64,000 nucleotides of DNA from Azospirillum ramasamyi (lineage in GTDB: Bacteria; Pseudomonadota; Alphaproteobacteria; Azospirillales; Azospirillaceae): assembly GCF_003233655.1 (NCBI RefSeq), contig NZ_CP029829.1, positions 1,126,978-1,190,977 on the forward strand, in the 5' to 3' direction. A model generated the notes under the pieces. The model was not told the origin of the DNA, ran no database searches, and worked only from the letters and a program-made list of their open reading frames with translations. Each line of letters begins with the position of its first letter. Position 1 is the first letter of the stretch. The position numbers were made by a program, and so were the translations under genes. Shown here one piece after another: positions 9,181 to 16,759 of this stretch.

Positions 9181-9971
9181 CCACGGCTCCCCCTCACCGC
9201 CTCGCCATCCTGACCGTTGTCCGCAACGACCTCGCCGGCTTGATCGACACCCATGACAGCTTGCGGGGGCAGTTGGGACCGCGAATCGCCTGGCTGGTCG
9301 CCGATGGCGGGTCCACCGACGGAACCGCGGAATGGCTGGCGGAGCGCGGCGATCCGCCGGTCTGGTGGCGGTCCGCCCCGGATCTCGGGATCTATGCGGC
9401 GATGAACGACGGGCTCGATGCCGCCCGGCGCCTCGGCTTCAGCCATGTGCTGTTCCTGAATGCCGGCGACCGGCTGGCCGCGGCGGACTGCGCCGTCCGG
9501 TTGCTGCAGGCCGCCGGCCGCCGTCCCGACGCCGCCCTTTTCTACGGCGATGCGCTGGAACGACAGGGCGACGGACGTATCCTGTTGAAACGCGCGCGAT
9601 CCCATCGTTGGGCAGCCTTCGGCATGTTCACGCACCATCAGGCCATGATCTACAGCGTATCGGCCCTCGCGGGTCTTCACTTCGATCCCGCTTTCAGGAT
9701 CGCGTCGGACTACGCCTTCACGCTCGCCACCCTGGGTCGCGGTCCTGCGGTCCGGCTGCGCTGGCCCGTATGCCTGTTCGCCCCCGGCGGCCTGTCGCAA
9801 CGCAACGCCGCCACGGGCCGGCGAGAACAGGAGTCGATCCGACGCATGCATTTGGGGCAGAGCCCAATGCGCGCGGCGGCGATTTCCGCACTACAATGGA
9901 TCGCGCTGGCAGTGCGCCATCATTTTCCCACGGCCTACGCGAAATTACGTTTCCGGCGCCCGGAAATTTAA
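9177..9971 (+). CDS. Glycosyltransferase family 2
   Basis: A 264-residue GT-A transferase. It opens with LAILTVVRNDLAGLIDTHDS, and the nucleotide-sugar site ADGGSTDGTAEWL and LFLNAGDRL (a DXD-like position reading NAGD) are visible. WcaA-like GT2 enzymes with the LGIYAAMNDGL segment transfer a sugar to a lipid-linked or membrane acceptor. The 4-base overlap with the SLBB gene places it in the exopolysaccharide assembly unit. The sugar donor cannot be predicted. Confidence 0.9.
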   Translation: MTTAPPHRLAILTVVRNDLAGLIDTHDSLRGQLGPRIAWLVADGGSTDGTAEWLAERGDPPVWWRSAPDLGIYAAMNDGLDAARRLGFSHVLFLNAGDRLAAADCAVRLLQAAGRRPDAALFYGDALERQGDGRILLKRARSHRWAAFGMFTHHQAMIYSVSALAGLHFDPAFRIASDYAFTLATLGRGPAVRLRWPVCLFAPGGLSQRNAATGRREQESIRRMHLGQSPMRAAAISALQWIALAVRHHFPTAYAKLRFRRPEI

Positions 9972-10105
9972 TGTCTTTCGCTTCCGACTTCCCACTTCCA
10001 CCCAAACGGACCGTTGATGCGCACAAATGGTTGCATAGAATTTACTTTCTGAACTAAGCATTCTCGCGGCGCCTTCCCCACGGCTTTCCCTTTGAGGTAC
10101 GACCC

Positions 10106-10573
10106 ATGAGCGCGACCAAGACCAAACTCGCCCCCGCCCACACCCTGTCGCGCCGCGGCGAAGGTCCCAACCCCATCGATATCCATGTCGGTGCCCGCCT
10201 GCGGCTTCGCCGCACCCTGCTCGGCCTGAGCCAGGAGAAGCTGGGCGAGGCGGTCGGGATCACCTTTCAGCAGTTGCAGAAGTACGAGCGCGGGTCGAAC
10301 CGAATCAGCGCCAGCCGGCTCTACAACCTCTCCCAGGTTCTGGGCGTGCCGGTCAGCTACTTCTTCGACGACATGCCGACTCCCGACCAGATCGCCGCCG
10401 AAGTGCCGGCCGAAAGCGCGGGCGAGACCGACGAATTCGAATCGCTGGCCCGCCGCGAAACGCTGGAACTGGTCCGTGCCTATTACCGGATCGAGGATCC
10501 GGGCGTGCGCAAGCGCACTTTCGACCTGCTGAAGGCGCTGGGCGGCGACCGCATCGTGTTGGTCGAGGAATAA
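10106..10573 (+). CDS. XRE family helix-turn-helix regulator
   Basis: A 155-residue cytoplasmic regulator with a Cro/C1-type HTH at residues 28-83 (LRLRRTLLGLSQEKLGEAVG, then FQQLQKYERGSNRISASRLY). A C-terminal acidic region and a helical tail (RRETLELVRAYYRIEDPGVR) follow, a layout common in alphaproteobacterial single-domain regulators. TTGAGG precedes the ATG. It sits between the two polysaccharide gene blocks and may regulate them, which is inferred from position only. Its last 91 bases are also read on the other strand as the end of the glycosyltransferase gene. Confidence 0.92.
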   Translation: MSATKTKLAPAHTLSRRGEGPNPIDIHVGARLRLRRTLLGLSQEKLGEAVGITFQQLQKYERGSNRISASRLYNLSQVLGVPVSYFFDDMPTPDQIAAEVPAESAGETDEFESLARRETLELVRAYYRIEDPGVRKRTFDLLKALGGDRIVLVEE

Positions 10574-11466
10574 GGACTCGAAGACGGGGAGCAGTCCGAC
10601 GAAAGGCGCGCGGCGGAAGCCTGCGCCTGAACGACAGCCCGCATCTTGAGCCCGACCTGCCAGTAGTAGAACGCGCGTCCCAAGGCGTGATCGAGTCCCG
10701 CAGCGCCGTCGAGAACACCCAAGCGCAGCACATAGGCATGCAGGAAGGCCCAGAGCGGACGGCCGGGCAAGCGCTGAAACAACCGCTTCAACGCCCGCCG
10801 GCCCAGGACACCGCCGTCTTCCGGCTCGCCGTCGATCAGCCGCTCCATCCGGCCGTCGACCCGCAAGGCCGCCTCCCAGTCGGAATAGCGGTTGTGCCGG
10901 TCGAACCAGGCGGAAGGCGGCTTGGCGTCGCCATGGTCCATCGGGTGCCGCAGCCGTCCCGTCGTGCCGGCGACCAGCGGCTGGTAATGCCCCTCCACCT
11001 CCCACATGGCGGCGACATCCAGGTCCGGCTGATCGGGAAAGCGGACCCGGCGGCGGTCGAGCAAGGCCAGCTTGCGGTTCCAGCAGCCGAAGCGCAGGGC
11101 GCGGCCGCGCAGGATGGGGCGGCCATCGATCCAATAGGCGGCATGGCGCGGCCCGCCGGCCATCAGCACCGCGATCTCATCGACCAGCGCCGCGGTCGGC
11201 CGTTCGTCCGCGTCGACGAACAGCACCCAGTCATGGGCCAGCGGCAGACTGTCCAGGCACCATTGCTTCTTCTTGGGATAGCGCCCGTTCCAGCGGAAGG
11301 GCACCACCCGCGCGCCGAGGGATCGGGCGAGGTCCGGCGTGCCGTCGCCGCTGCCGCTGTCGACGACCAGGCATTCGGCAAAACCGGTCAGCGCCACAAG
11401 GCAGGGACCGATGTTCGCGGCCTCGTTGCGGGTCATCACCACCACGGAAACGGGGATTCCGGTCAT
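10483..11466 (-). CDS. Glycosyltransferase family 2, WaaE/KdtX-like
   Basis: A 327-residue GT2 enzyme. VSVVVMTRNEAANIGPCLVA, VVDSGSGDGTPDLARSLGAR, then RYPKKKQWCLDSL and WVLFVDADERPT (DXD metal site) form the typical WaaE/KdtX core, a group that includes LPS-core beta-glucosyltransferases. The ATG at 11466 overlaps the stop of the chain-length gene (ATGA). The stop lies inside the converging XRE gene, so about 30 C-terminal residues (Ser/Arg-rich) are the antisense of that regulator. They probably represent read-through after loss of an earlier stop. Confidence 0.9.
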   Translation of the reverse strand: MTGIPVSVVVMTRNEAANIGPCLVALTGFAECLVVDSGSGDGTPDLARSLGARVVPFRWNGRYPKKKQWCLDSLPLAHDWVLFVDADERPTAALVDEIAVLMAGGPRHAAYWIDGRPILRGRALRFGCWNRKLALLDRRRVRFPDQPDLDVAAMWEVEGHYQPLVAGTTGRLRHPMDHGDAKPPSAWFDRHNRYSDWEAALRVDGRMERLIDGEPEDGGVLGRRALKRLFQRLPGRPLWAFLHAYVLRLGVLDGAAGLDHALGRAFYYWQVGLKMRAVVQAQASAARLSSDCSPSSSPYSSTNTMRSPPSAFSRSKVRLRTPGSSIR

Positions 11467-12443
11467 CGCGCCGCCTCCCCCGCGTGCCCCTCCCGCAGGG
11501 CATGGCAAACGGAAAGGCCGAAACAGGCGGCGATCAATCCGGCCATCCCCGCCAGCGGCACCACCGCCGCCGGGTTCGGCCAGTCCGGCAGGGCGGCGGC
11601 GGCGGGCGGCTGGATCGTGTCGGCGGCGAAGGGCAGTTCCACCCCGATCATCATCGCCACTCGCTCCTGATCCAGCAGCAGGTCGCTCAGTGCCTGCCGG
11701 TGCTCGGCCACGGTGACGGCACCCAGCCTGTCCTTGATGTGGGCGATCTGGGCGGCGCTGCGCCGTGCCGCCTCGGCCCGCAGATGGGCATCGGTGGCCG
11801 CGGCGACGCGGCCCAGCAGGTCGAGCGCCGTCGCGCGGTCGGAATGGCGCAAGGTGATCCGACGCATCGGCCCCGAGCGCAGCATGTCGATCACCAGCCG
11901 GTCGCGCAGAGCGCGCGCCACCCGTTCCCCGTCCGGTTCCAGCCAATCCTGCCGGCCGACCAGCGCCAGCAGGGCGCGCTTCACCGCCGGAACCATCCCG
12001 GAGGGCGGGCGCCAGCGCTGCGTCTCCACATCCCAGCGCTCGGGGAACAGGGCCTGCAGCAGCCTGGAATCGCTCGCCAACTGCTCCGCCACCGGGCCGG
12101 ACCCGAACAGTTCCAGATAGCGGGCGAAGTCCGACAGAGATTCGTCGCCCGCGCCCGGTTCGGCCATCGCAGCGGAGTCGCGCCCGCTCAGCATGGGCAC
12201 GCGCGCGCCCATGGCGGCGGAGCCGACCCGGGCTGTCGGGCCGATCACCATCGCCGCCGTATAGGCCGGCGTAACCAGCCACAGGGCGCAGATGGCAAGG
12301 GCGATACCGCCGATCCCTCCGGCCAGCAGCCAGCGCCAGCCCTGCCGCAACAGGCGGACAAGGCCGCGGAGATCGCCCTCCCCACCCGTCGCGGAAAGCC
12401 GCAGAGTCATGGCGTCGGGTTGGGCCAGCGCGCCGTCAGGCAT
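11463..12443 (-). CDS. Wzz/GumC-like polysaccharide chain-length protein
   Basis: A 326-residue inner-membrane protein with one transmembrane helix near residues 38-60 (WLLAGGIGGIALAICALWLV) and a second near 293-316 (AAVVPLAGMAGLIAACFGLS). These frame a periplasmic helical domain, the layout of polysaccharide co-polymerases. It has no C-terminal BY-kinase domain. Such proteins set polymer length together with Wzy-type polymerases and the SLBB exporter. AAGG lies about 9 bases before the ATG at 12443, and the start overlaps the end of the upstream glycosyltransferase by 8 bases. An internal ATG at 12410 (MTLRLSATG) is an alternative. Confidence 0.82.
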   Translation of the reverse strand: MPDGALAQPDAMTLRLSATGGEGDLRGLVRLLRQGWRWLLAGGIGGIALAICALWLVTPAYTAAMVIGPTARVGSAAMGARVPMLSGRDSAAMAEPGAGDESLSDFARYLELFGSGPVAEQLASDSRLLQALFPERWDVETQRWRPPSGMVPAVKRALLALVGRQDWLEPDGERVARALRDRLVIDMLRSGPMRRITLRHSDRATALDLLGRVAAATDAHLRAEAARRSAAQIAHIKDRLGAVTVAEHRQALSDLLLDQERVAMMIGVELPFAADTIQPPAAAALPDWPNPAAVVPLAGMAGLIAACFGLSVCHALREGHAGEAAR

Positions 12444-13665
12444 GGGGCATCGGCCTTGCCGTCATCGGGCGGGCGATTCGCCGCGCCGGCAGAAGGCCTT
12501 CGGCGATCGCGGCGAAAGCGGTGGCGGCTCGATCGGCCGTCCAGACCGCCGATCGGCCGGCTGCATGTGCGCCTTCCGCCGCGCAACGCACCGGATCGGC
12601 GGCATAGGAGCGGACCGCATCGGCGATGGCAGCACCGTCGAACGGGTCGATGACCAGTCCGCAGCCGGCAACCCGCGCGGCGGCCTCGCTCCCCCGCGGA
12701 CCGAGGAACAGGCAGGGACGCCCCGCCGCCTGGACGCCGGCCAGCTTGCTCGGCACCAGCATGCCTTCCGCCGCCGGGTGCATCGTCACCAGATGCAGAT
12801 CGGCGGCCGACAGGCTCTCCGCCAATCGGTCGGCCGGCTGCCAGGGCAGGCGCCGCAGGTTGCGCAGGCCACGGCGTCGCGCCTCCCCCTCCGCCGCCGC
12901 AAATCCCCGCCCCTCCCCGGTCAGCAGGAACAGAATATCAGGGTCGCTGTCCTGCAGCCGCGCCGCCGCCTCCAGCACGCCGTCCATCGGATGGGCGAGG
13001 CCGAGCGTGCCGGAATAGGCGACGACGAATCGGCCTTCCCCATCCTCCACCCCCAGAGAGCGGCGGATCATGCTTCCTTCCTCGGACCGAGGGCGGATGG
13101 CGGGATCGGGCCAATTGGGCAGAAGACGCAGCCGTTCACCCTTCACGCCCATGGCGGCGATCCGGTCGCGCATGCAGCGTCCGATGGCGATCACGGCGTC
13201 ATGACGGCAAAGGGAGCGGGCCATGCCCCGTCCAGCAAAGCGACGGACCATCGACGGCATCCGCACCCCCAGCACCGGCAGCAGATCGGGATAGAGATCC
13301 TGGCACCAATGCAGCGATGCCGCGCCATGGCGCGCCGCCAGCATAGGCCCGGCGAGCGCCAGCATCGGCGGATCGGTCATGGTCACCACCACATCGTGAC
13401 GCGGCAGGCATAGGGCACGTCCGGCGAGACGGCACAGCGACCTGAGATACGCACGGGCGTCCGGCCTCTCCCCGTCCGGCACGCTGCCGCCGGTCCGGTG
13501 GAGCGCGATGCCGTCCGGCGCATGGCTCCGCGACGCCTTTCCGTCCGCGACCACCGTGACCCGCCAGCCTGCATCCACCATGCGGGTGGCCAGATCATGG
13601 AGGCAGCGCCCGGTTGCCCCGCGGTCAGGCGGAAACACCCTGTTGACGAAAATTATGGAAGGCAT
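12436..13665 (-). CDS. Glycosyltransferase family 4 (GT-B)
   Basis: A 409-residue GT-B enzyme with an N-terminal FVNRVFPPDRGATGRCLHDL acceptor domain and a C-terminal donor site (AYSGTLGLAHPMDGVLEAA, then GMLVPSKLAGVQAAGRPCLF). The arrangement is that of WbuB/WcaI-like transferases in capsule and EPS loci. The reading frame extends 12 codons upstream, but MPSIIFVNRV at 13665 is the natural start. It is the second gene of a minus-strand run from polymerase to GT4, chain-length protein and GT2, with an 8-base overlap downstream. Confidence 0.9.
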   Translation of the reverse strand: MPSIIFVNRVFPPDRGATGRCLHDLATRMVDAGWRVTVVADGKASRSHAPDGIALHRTGGSVPDGERPDARAYLRSLCRLAGRALCLPRHDVVVTMTDPPMLALAGPMLAARHGAASLHWCQDLYPDLLPVLGVRMPSMVRRFAGRGMARSLCRHDAVIAIGRCMRDRIAAMGVKGERLRLLPNWPDPAIRPRSEEGSMIRRSLGVEDGEGRFVVAYSGTLGLAHPMDGVLEAAARLQDSDPDILFLLTGEGRGFAAAEGEARRRGLRNLRRLPWQPADRLAESLSAADLHLVTMHPAAEGMLVPSKLAGVQAAGRPCLFLGPRGSEAAARVAGCGLVIDPFDGAAIADAVRSYAADPVRCAAEGAHAAGRSAVWTADRAATAFAAIAEGLLPARRIARPMTARPMPHA

Positions 13666-13720
13666 GCTTAGATTCACAGCCCACCGAAACCTGAATTGCA
13701 CGCGAAAGTATGCTTATCGT

Positions 13721-14956
13721 TTAAGGCTTGGACAACCCTTTCCTAGGTTCGGACGCCAAAAGCATCAGCGACAGGATGACGCCGGTGTCGAGATACTTGA
13801 AACTGGTGTGGAGGCAGAGCGCCATGAGCAGCGGCGGCACCACCGCCATGGCCAGCGGCGGATCCTCCGCCAACAGGCGGCGCCAGGGACGAAGCAGGGC
13901 GCACAGATAGGCTCCAAGCGCCAGCACGCCCAGAATCCCGGTCTTCAACAGGCTGTAGCTGACCAGCGTGTGGGTGTAGCTGACCCGCCATCCGCCGACG
14001 GCCGGATTGGCGATGCGTGCCCCCCAGCCATCGCCGAACAGCAGGGTCCAAGGCGACGAGGCGGCATGGTCGATCACCGCCGCCGCTTCCTCCCAGCGCG
14101 TGTTGGCCCCGGTCAGCCGGGTCTTCTCCGCCACCTGCTGCCAGGCGCCGACCAGTGCATCCCCGGCGGGCAGGACGACGAAACCGGCTGCCAGCAGCAA
14201 CGGCACCGCCAGCCAGGGGCGCCGCCGCACCCACCACAGGGCCACCATCGCCAGGGACAGCGCCGCCAGCCCCAGGGCCGTGCGGTGGACCGCTCCCGCA
14301 AGGGCGCCGAGGCAGAGCGCTCCCCCGGCCGCGCAGGCGAATGCCGCGATCCAGCGCCGGAACGATCCCCCGGCCGCCACCAGCGAAAGCGCCAAAGCCG
14401 GCAATGCCACCGCGGCGAACAGGACCGATGGGGCATTCAGCAGATAGGTGCCACCATCCGCCATCGCCCGCCTGCCGACGGCGCCGAATCCCCAGTCCGA
14501 CTGTTTCCACCAGCGCAAGGCGAGAAGAAGCCCGGCAAGCGCCAGCCCGGCGGCCGGAAGGCGCACACCCCAGACTCCGGCGCGCCGCAACGCGGGAACC
14601 AGCAGAACGGGCAGGAACAGATAGAACAGCGGCACCACGTCGCGCAGGATCTCCGCCGCCTCCCAACCCAGCGCAGCCCCGCGCAGCAGCGGCACCCACA
14701 GCAGCCAGCCCAGCGCCGCGACGGCGACAATCATCCACTCCGATTCGTCCGTTCCGCGCAGGGCATGGCCGGTCGCGACCATCAGGGGCCGCCTCCAGCC
14801 GATGGACAGCAGGATCAGCAGGCCGATGGCGGCCTCGCCCCAACGCAGCGACGGTGGCGCCGGAACGCTGACACCGCCATACAGCAACAGCGCCGCCGCC
14901 GAAGTCGGGGCCGAAGTCAGGGCCGAAGCCAAGCGCGGCCCGGTCGCGGCGGTCAT
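13721..14956 (-). CDS. O-antigen ligase/polymerase-like membrane protein
   Basis: A 411-residue polytopic protein with roughly ten hydrophobic segments. A large loop around residues 265-320 (EKTRLTGANTRWEEAAAVID, then FGDGWGARIANP) is typical of the periplasmic loop in WaaL/Wzy-family proteins. SYTHTLVSYSLLKTG after the loop contains the conserved His-bearing region. It probably polymerises or ligates the polysaccharide at the periplasmic face. It leads the minus-strand EPS block, 31 bases after the DUF3299-like gene and 55 bases before the GT4 gene. The start has a weak ribosome site. Confidence 0.83.
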   Translation of the reverse strand: MTAATGPRLASALTSAPTSAAALLLYGGVSVPAPPSLRWGEAAIGLLILLSIGWRRPLMVATGHALRGTDESEWMIVAVAALGWLLWVPLLRGAALGWEAAEILRDVVPLFYLFLPVLLVPALRRAGVWGVRLPAAGLALAGLLLALRWWKQSDWGFGAVGRRAMADGGTYLLNAPSVLFAAVALPALALSLVAAGGSFRRWIAAFACAAGGALCLGALAGAVHRTALGLAALSLAMVALWWVRRRPWLAVPLLLAAGFVVLPAGDALVGAWQQVAEKTRLTGANTRWEEAAAVIDHAASSPWTLLFGDGWGARIANPAVGGWRVSYTHTLVSYSLLKTGILGVLALGAYLCALLRPWRRLLAEDPPLAMAVVPPLLMALCLHTSFKYLDTGVILSLMLLASEPRKGLSKP

Positions 14957-14987
14957 CGCCGCACCGGCGGTGAAGCGTCGGCGCCGG

Positions 14988-15491
14988 TCAGGCCCAGCGC
15001 TGCTCGGCGCGATCCAAGCGGTAGAACAGCCCTTCCTGCGGACGCAGACGCAGGGTTCCGGTGAGGGTCACCGGCTCGCGCGTCGCAGACAGCGCGATGG
15101 AGGAGTGGACATAGATCATGCCGGCCGGACCGGGGCTTTCGCAGGCGGGACAACCCATGGGGTTGGCGGACAGGATGAAGCGGTGGTGGGTGGCGCCGCC
15201 GGTCAATGGAACCATGAAGCCGCGGACGGTGACGGCACGGCCGTCCAGGGCGGAAACCTTGACCGGAAACTGCGGATCGCCGCCGAGGCCCCCCAGCCGG
15301 ACCGCGCCAAGGTCGCGCCAGAGCGCCGTGCTTTCGTCCAGCGGCAGGTGAAAGGGGCCTGCGGGGTGACTGGGCGCATCGGGCGTGCCGGCGGCCCATA
15401 CGGCCCAGCCGGCGACGGGCGCCAGCGCAAGCGGCAACAGGATCTGGCGCCGGCCGGGCATGGCCGCGCCGAGACGGGTGGCAGTGCTCAT
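14988..15491 (-). CDS. Exported DUF3299-like protein
   Basis: A 167-residue protein with an Arg-Arg-bearing N-terminal signal (GRRQILLPLALAPVAGW), possibly a Tat or Sec export signal. The mature part contains DGRAVTVRGFMVPL and a CPAC pair within NPMGCPACESPGPAGMI. These resemble DUF3299 periplasmic proteins, sometimes found with metal or ABC-export systems. GGGGAGA precedes the ATG at 15491. It is the first gene of the minus-strand EPS block, but a direct part in polysaccharide synthesis is not shown. The family match is from memory of the motif pattern only. Confidence 0.65.
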   Translation of the reverse strand: MSTATRLGAAMPGRRQILLPLALAPVAGWAVWAAGTPDAPSHPAGPFHLPLDESTALWRDLGAVRLGGLGGDPQFPVKVSALDGRAVTVRGFMVPLTGGATHHRFILSANPMGCPACESPGPAGMIYVHSSIALSATREPVTLTGTLRLRPQEGLFYRLDRAEQRWA

Positions 15492-15859
15492 GGTCGCTTC
15501 TCCCCTGCTGCGTTGCTTCGTCACCGGGGCTGCGAAATCGGGGCGCCGTGTGCTTTGGAAGTCTTCGATCCGGTCGCCGGGGAACAGCTTTATCCAGTGT
15601 TGGGCGCCGCCTTCTGCCGGGCGGTCGCGGATTTCGTGGGAGTGTCCGGCAAGTCGAGCGTCCGGTCAACGGCCAATTCGGTGCGCCTGGGTAGGGAATA
15701 CAGCGCGGAAGGACCGGGCCGCCCTGTGAAGCATCGCTGCGGATTTCAATAAAACGTAATGTGTTTGACGGAATACGGCAGCGCACTCCATAGTCCTCCG
15801 GCTGTCCATGCTGCACCGCACACAGCCCTGAGCCAGCCGTTCCCGTAACGAGACGAGCC
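15492..15859. other. Intergenic region between DUF3299-like gene and hutG
   Basis: I see no coding sequence here. The right part (15745-15800) is AT-richer and holds a sigma70-like promoter candidate for the amidohydrolase. The left part presumably carries the minus-strand promoter of the EPS block, but no clear motif stands out. Confidence 0.5.
15765..15794 (+). promoter_or_regulatory. Sigma70-like promoter candidate for hutG
   Basis: TTGACG at 15765-15770 (5 of 6 consensus) and CATAGT at 15789-15794 (4 of 6) are separated by 18 bases. This would give a leader of about 60 bases before the ATG at 15860. Confidence 0.35.
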
Positions 15860-16684
15860 ATGGAAACCTTCCGCTTCCAGCCAGGCGAAACGCCGGTCCT
15901 GCTCAGCATTCCGCATGTCGGGACCATGATTGCGCCGGACATCGCCGCGACGATGACGGAACACGGGCTGGCGCAGCCCGACGTCGACCGGCACTTGGAC
16001 CGGTTGTATCACTTCGCGCCGGCGCTCGGAATCGGTTTCCTGACCGCGCTCTGTTCGCGCTATGTGGTGGACCTGAACCGCGATCCCGACGGTCTGGTTG
16101 CCCAGACCGGCCCCGATCCGACGGAGATCTGTCCGCTCACCACCTTCGACCGCGCGCCCATCTACCAAGCCGGGCAGGAGCCCGACCGTGCGGAGATCGA
16201 ACGGCGGGTCGGCGCCTACTGGCGTCCCTATCACGAACAGCTGCACAGCGAGTTGCGCGCCCTGCGCGACCGCTTCGGGGTCGCGGTGCTGTTGGACGCC
16301 CATTCGGTGCGCAGCCGGGTTCCGCGCTTCTTCGACGGCACCCTCCCCGACTTCAATCTGGGCACCGGCGACGGCAGCAGTGCCGCCCAACCGCTGGTCA
16401 CGCGCCTGATGAACGTGCTTTCGGCATCGGAACGTTACTCCGCCGCGTTGAACGGCCGCATGCGCGGCGGCTTCATCATCCGCAGCTACGGCAAGCCGGA
16501 GGAGAACATCCACGCCATCCAGCTGGAGCTGACCCAGTCCACCTACATGGACGAGGACGCCCCGTACCGCTTCCGCCCCGATCTGGCGGCCGAGGTGAAG
16601 CCGGGGCTGGAGCGGCTGATGAGCGCGGTCGTGGAATGGGCGTGGCAGAAGGCAAAGGGCCAGCGCCGCGCGGCGTTTCTGTAA
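15860..16684 (+). CDS. hutG: N-formylglutamate amidohydrolase
   Basis: A 274-residue FGase-family hydrolase with LLSIPHVGTMIAPDI at the N-terminus, VVDLNRDPDG, and VLLDAHSVRSRVPRFFDGTL (His metal site). It is expected to split N-formyl-L-glutamate into formate and glutamate, the last step of the five-step histidine degradation route. No other hut gene is present here, so the substrate assignment rests on the family alone; related enzymes act on other N-formyl or N-acyl amino acids. ACGAGACGAG precedes the ATG. Confidence 0.87.
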   Translation: METFRFQPGETPVLLSIPHVGTMIAPDIAATMTEHGLAQPDVDRHLDRLYHFAPALGIGFLTALCSRYVVDLNRDPDGLVAQTGPDPTEICPLTTFDRAPIYQAGQEPDRAEIERRVGAYWRPYHEQLHSELRALRDRFGVAVLLDAHSVRSRVPRFFDGTLPDFNLGTGDGSSAAQPLVTRLMNVLSASERYSAALNGRMRGGFIIRSYGKPEENIHAIQLELTQSTYMDEDAPYRFRPDLAAEVKPGLERLMSAVVEWAWQKAKGQRRAAFL

Positions 16685-16706
16685 CGCCGTTCCCCTGAAA
16701 AAGAGT

Positions 16707-16734
16707 GGCCCTCCCCCGTCGCCGGGGAAGGGCC
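16707..16734. terminator. Bidirectional terminator between hutG and ATPase gene
   Basis: Twelve-base arms (16707-16718 and 16723-16734) pair with one mismatch around a 4-base loop. An A-rich run (16697-16702) sits on the left, which becomes a U tract for the minus-strand transcript. The hairpin lies between converging genes. Confidence 0.7.
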
Positions 16735-16759
16735 GAAGGACGGCCTGATCGGGGATGGA

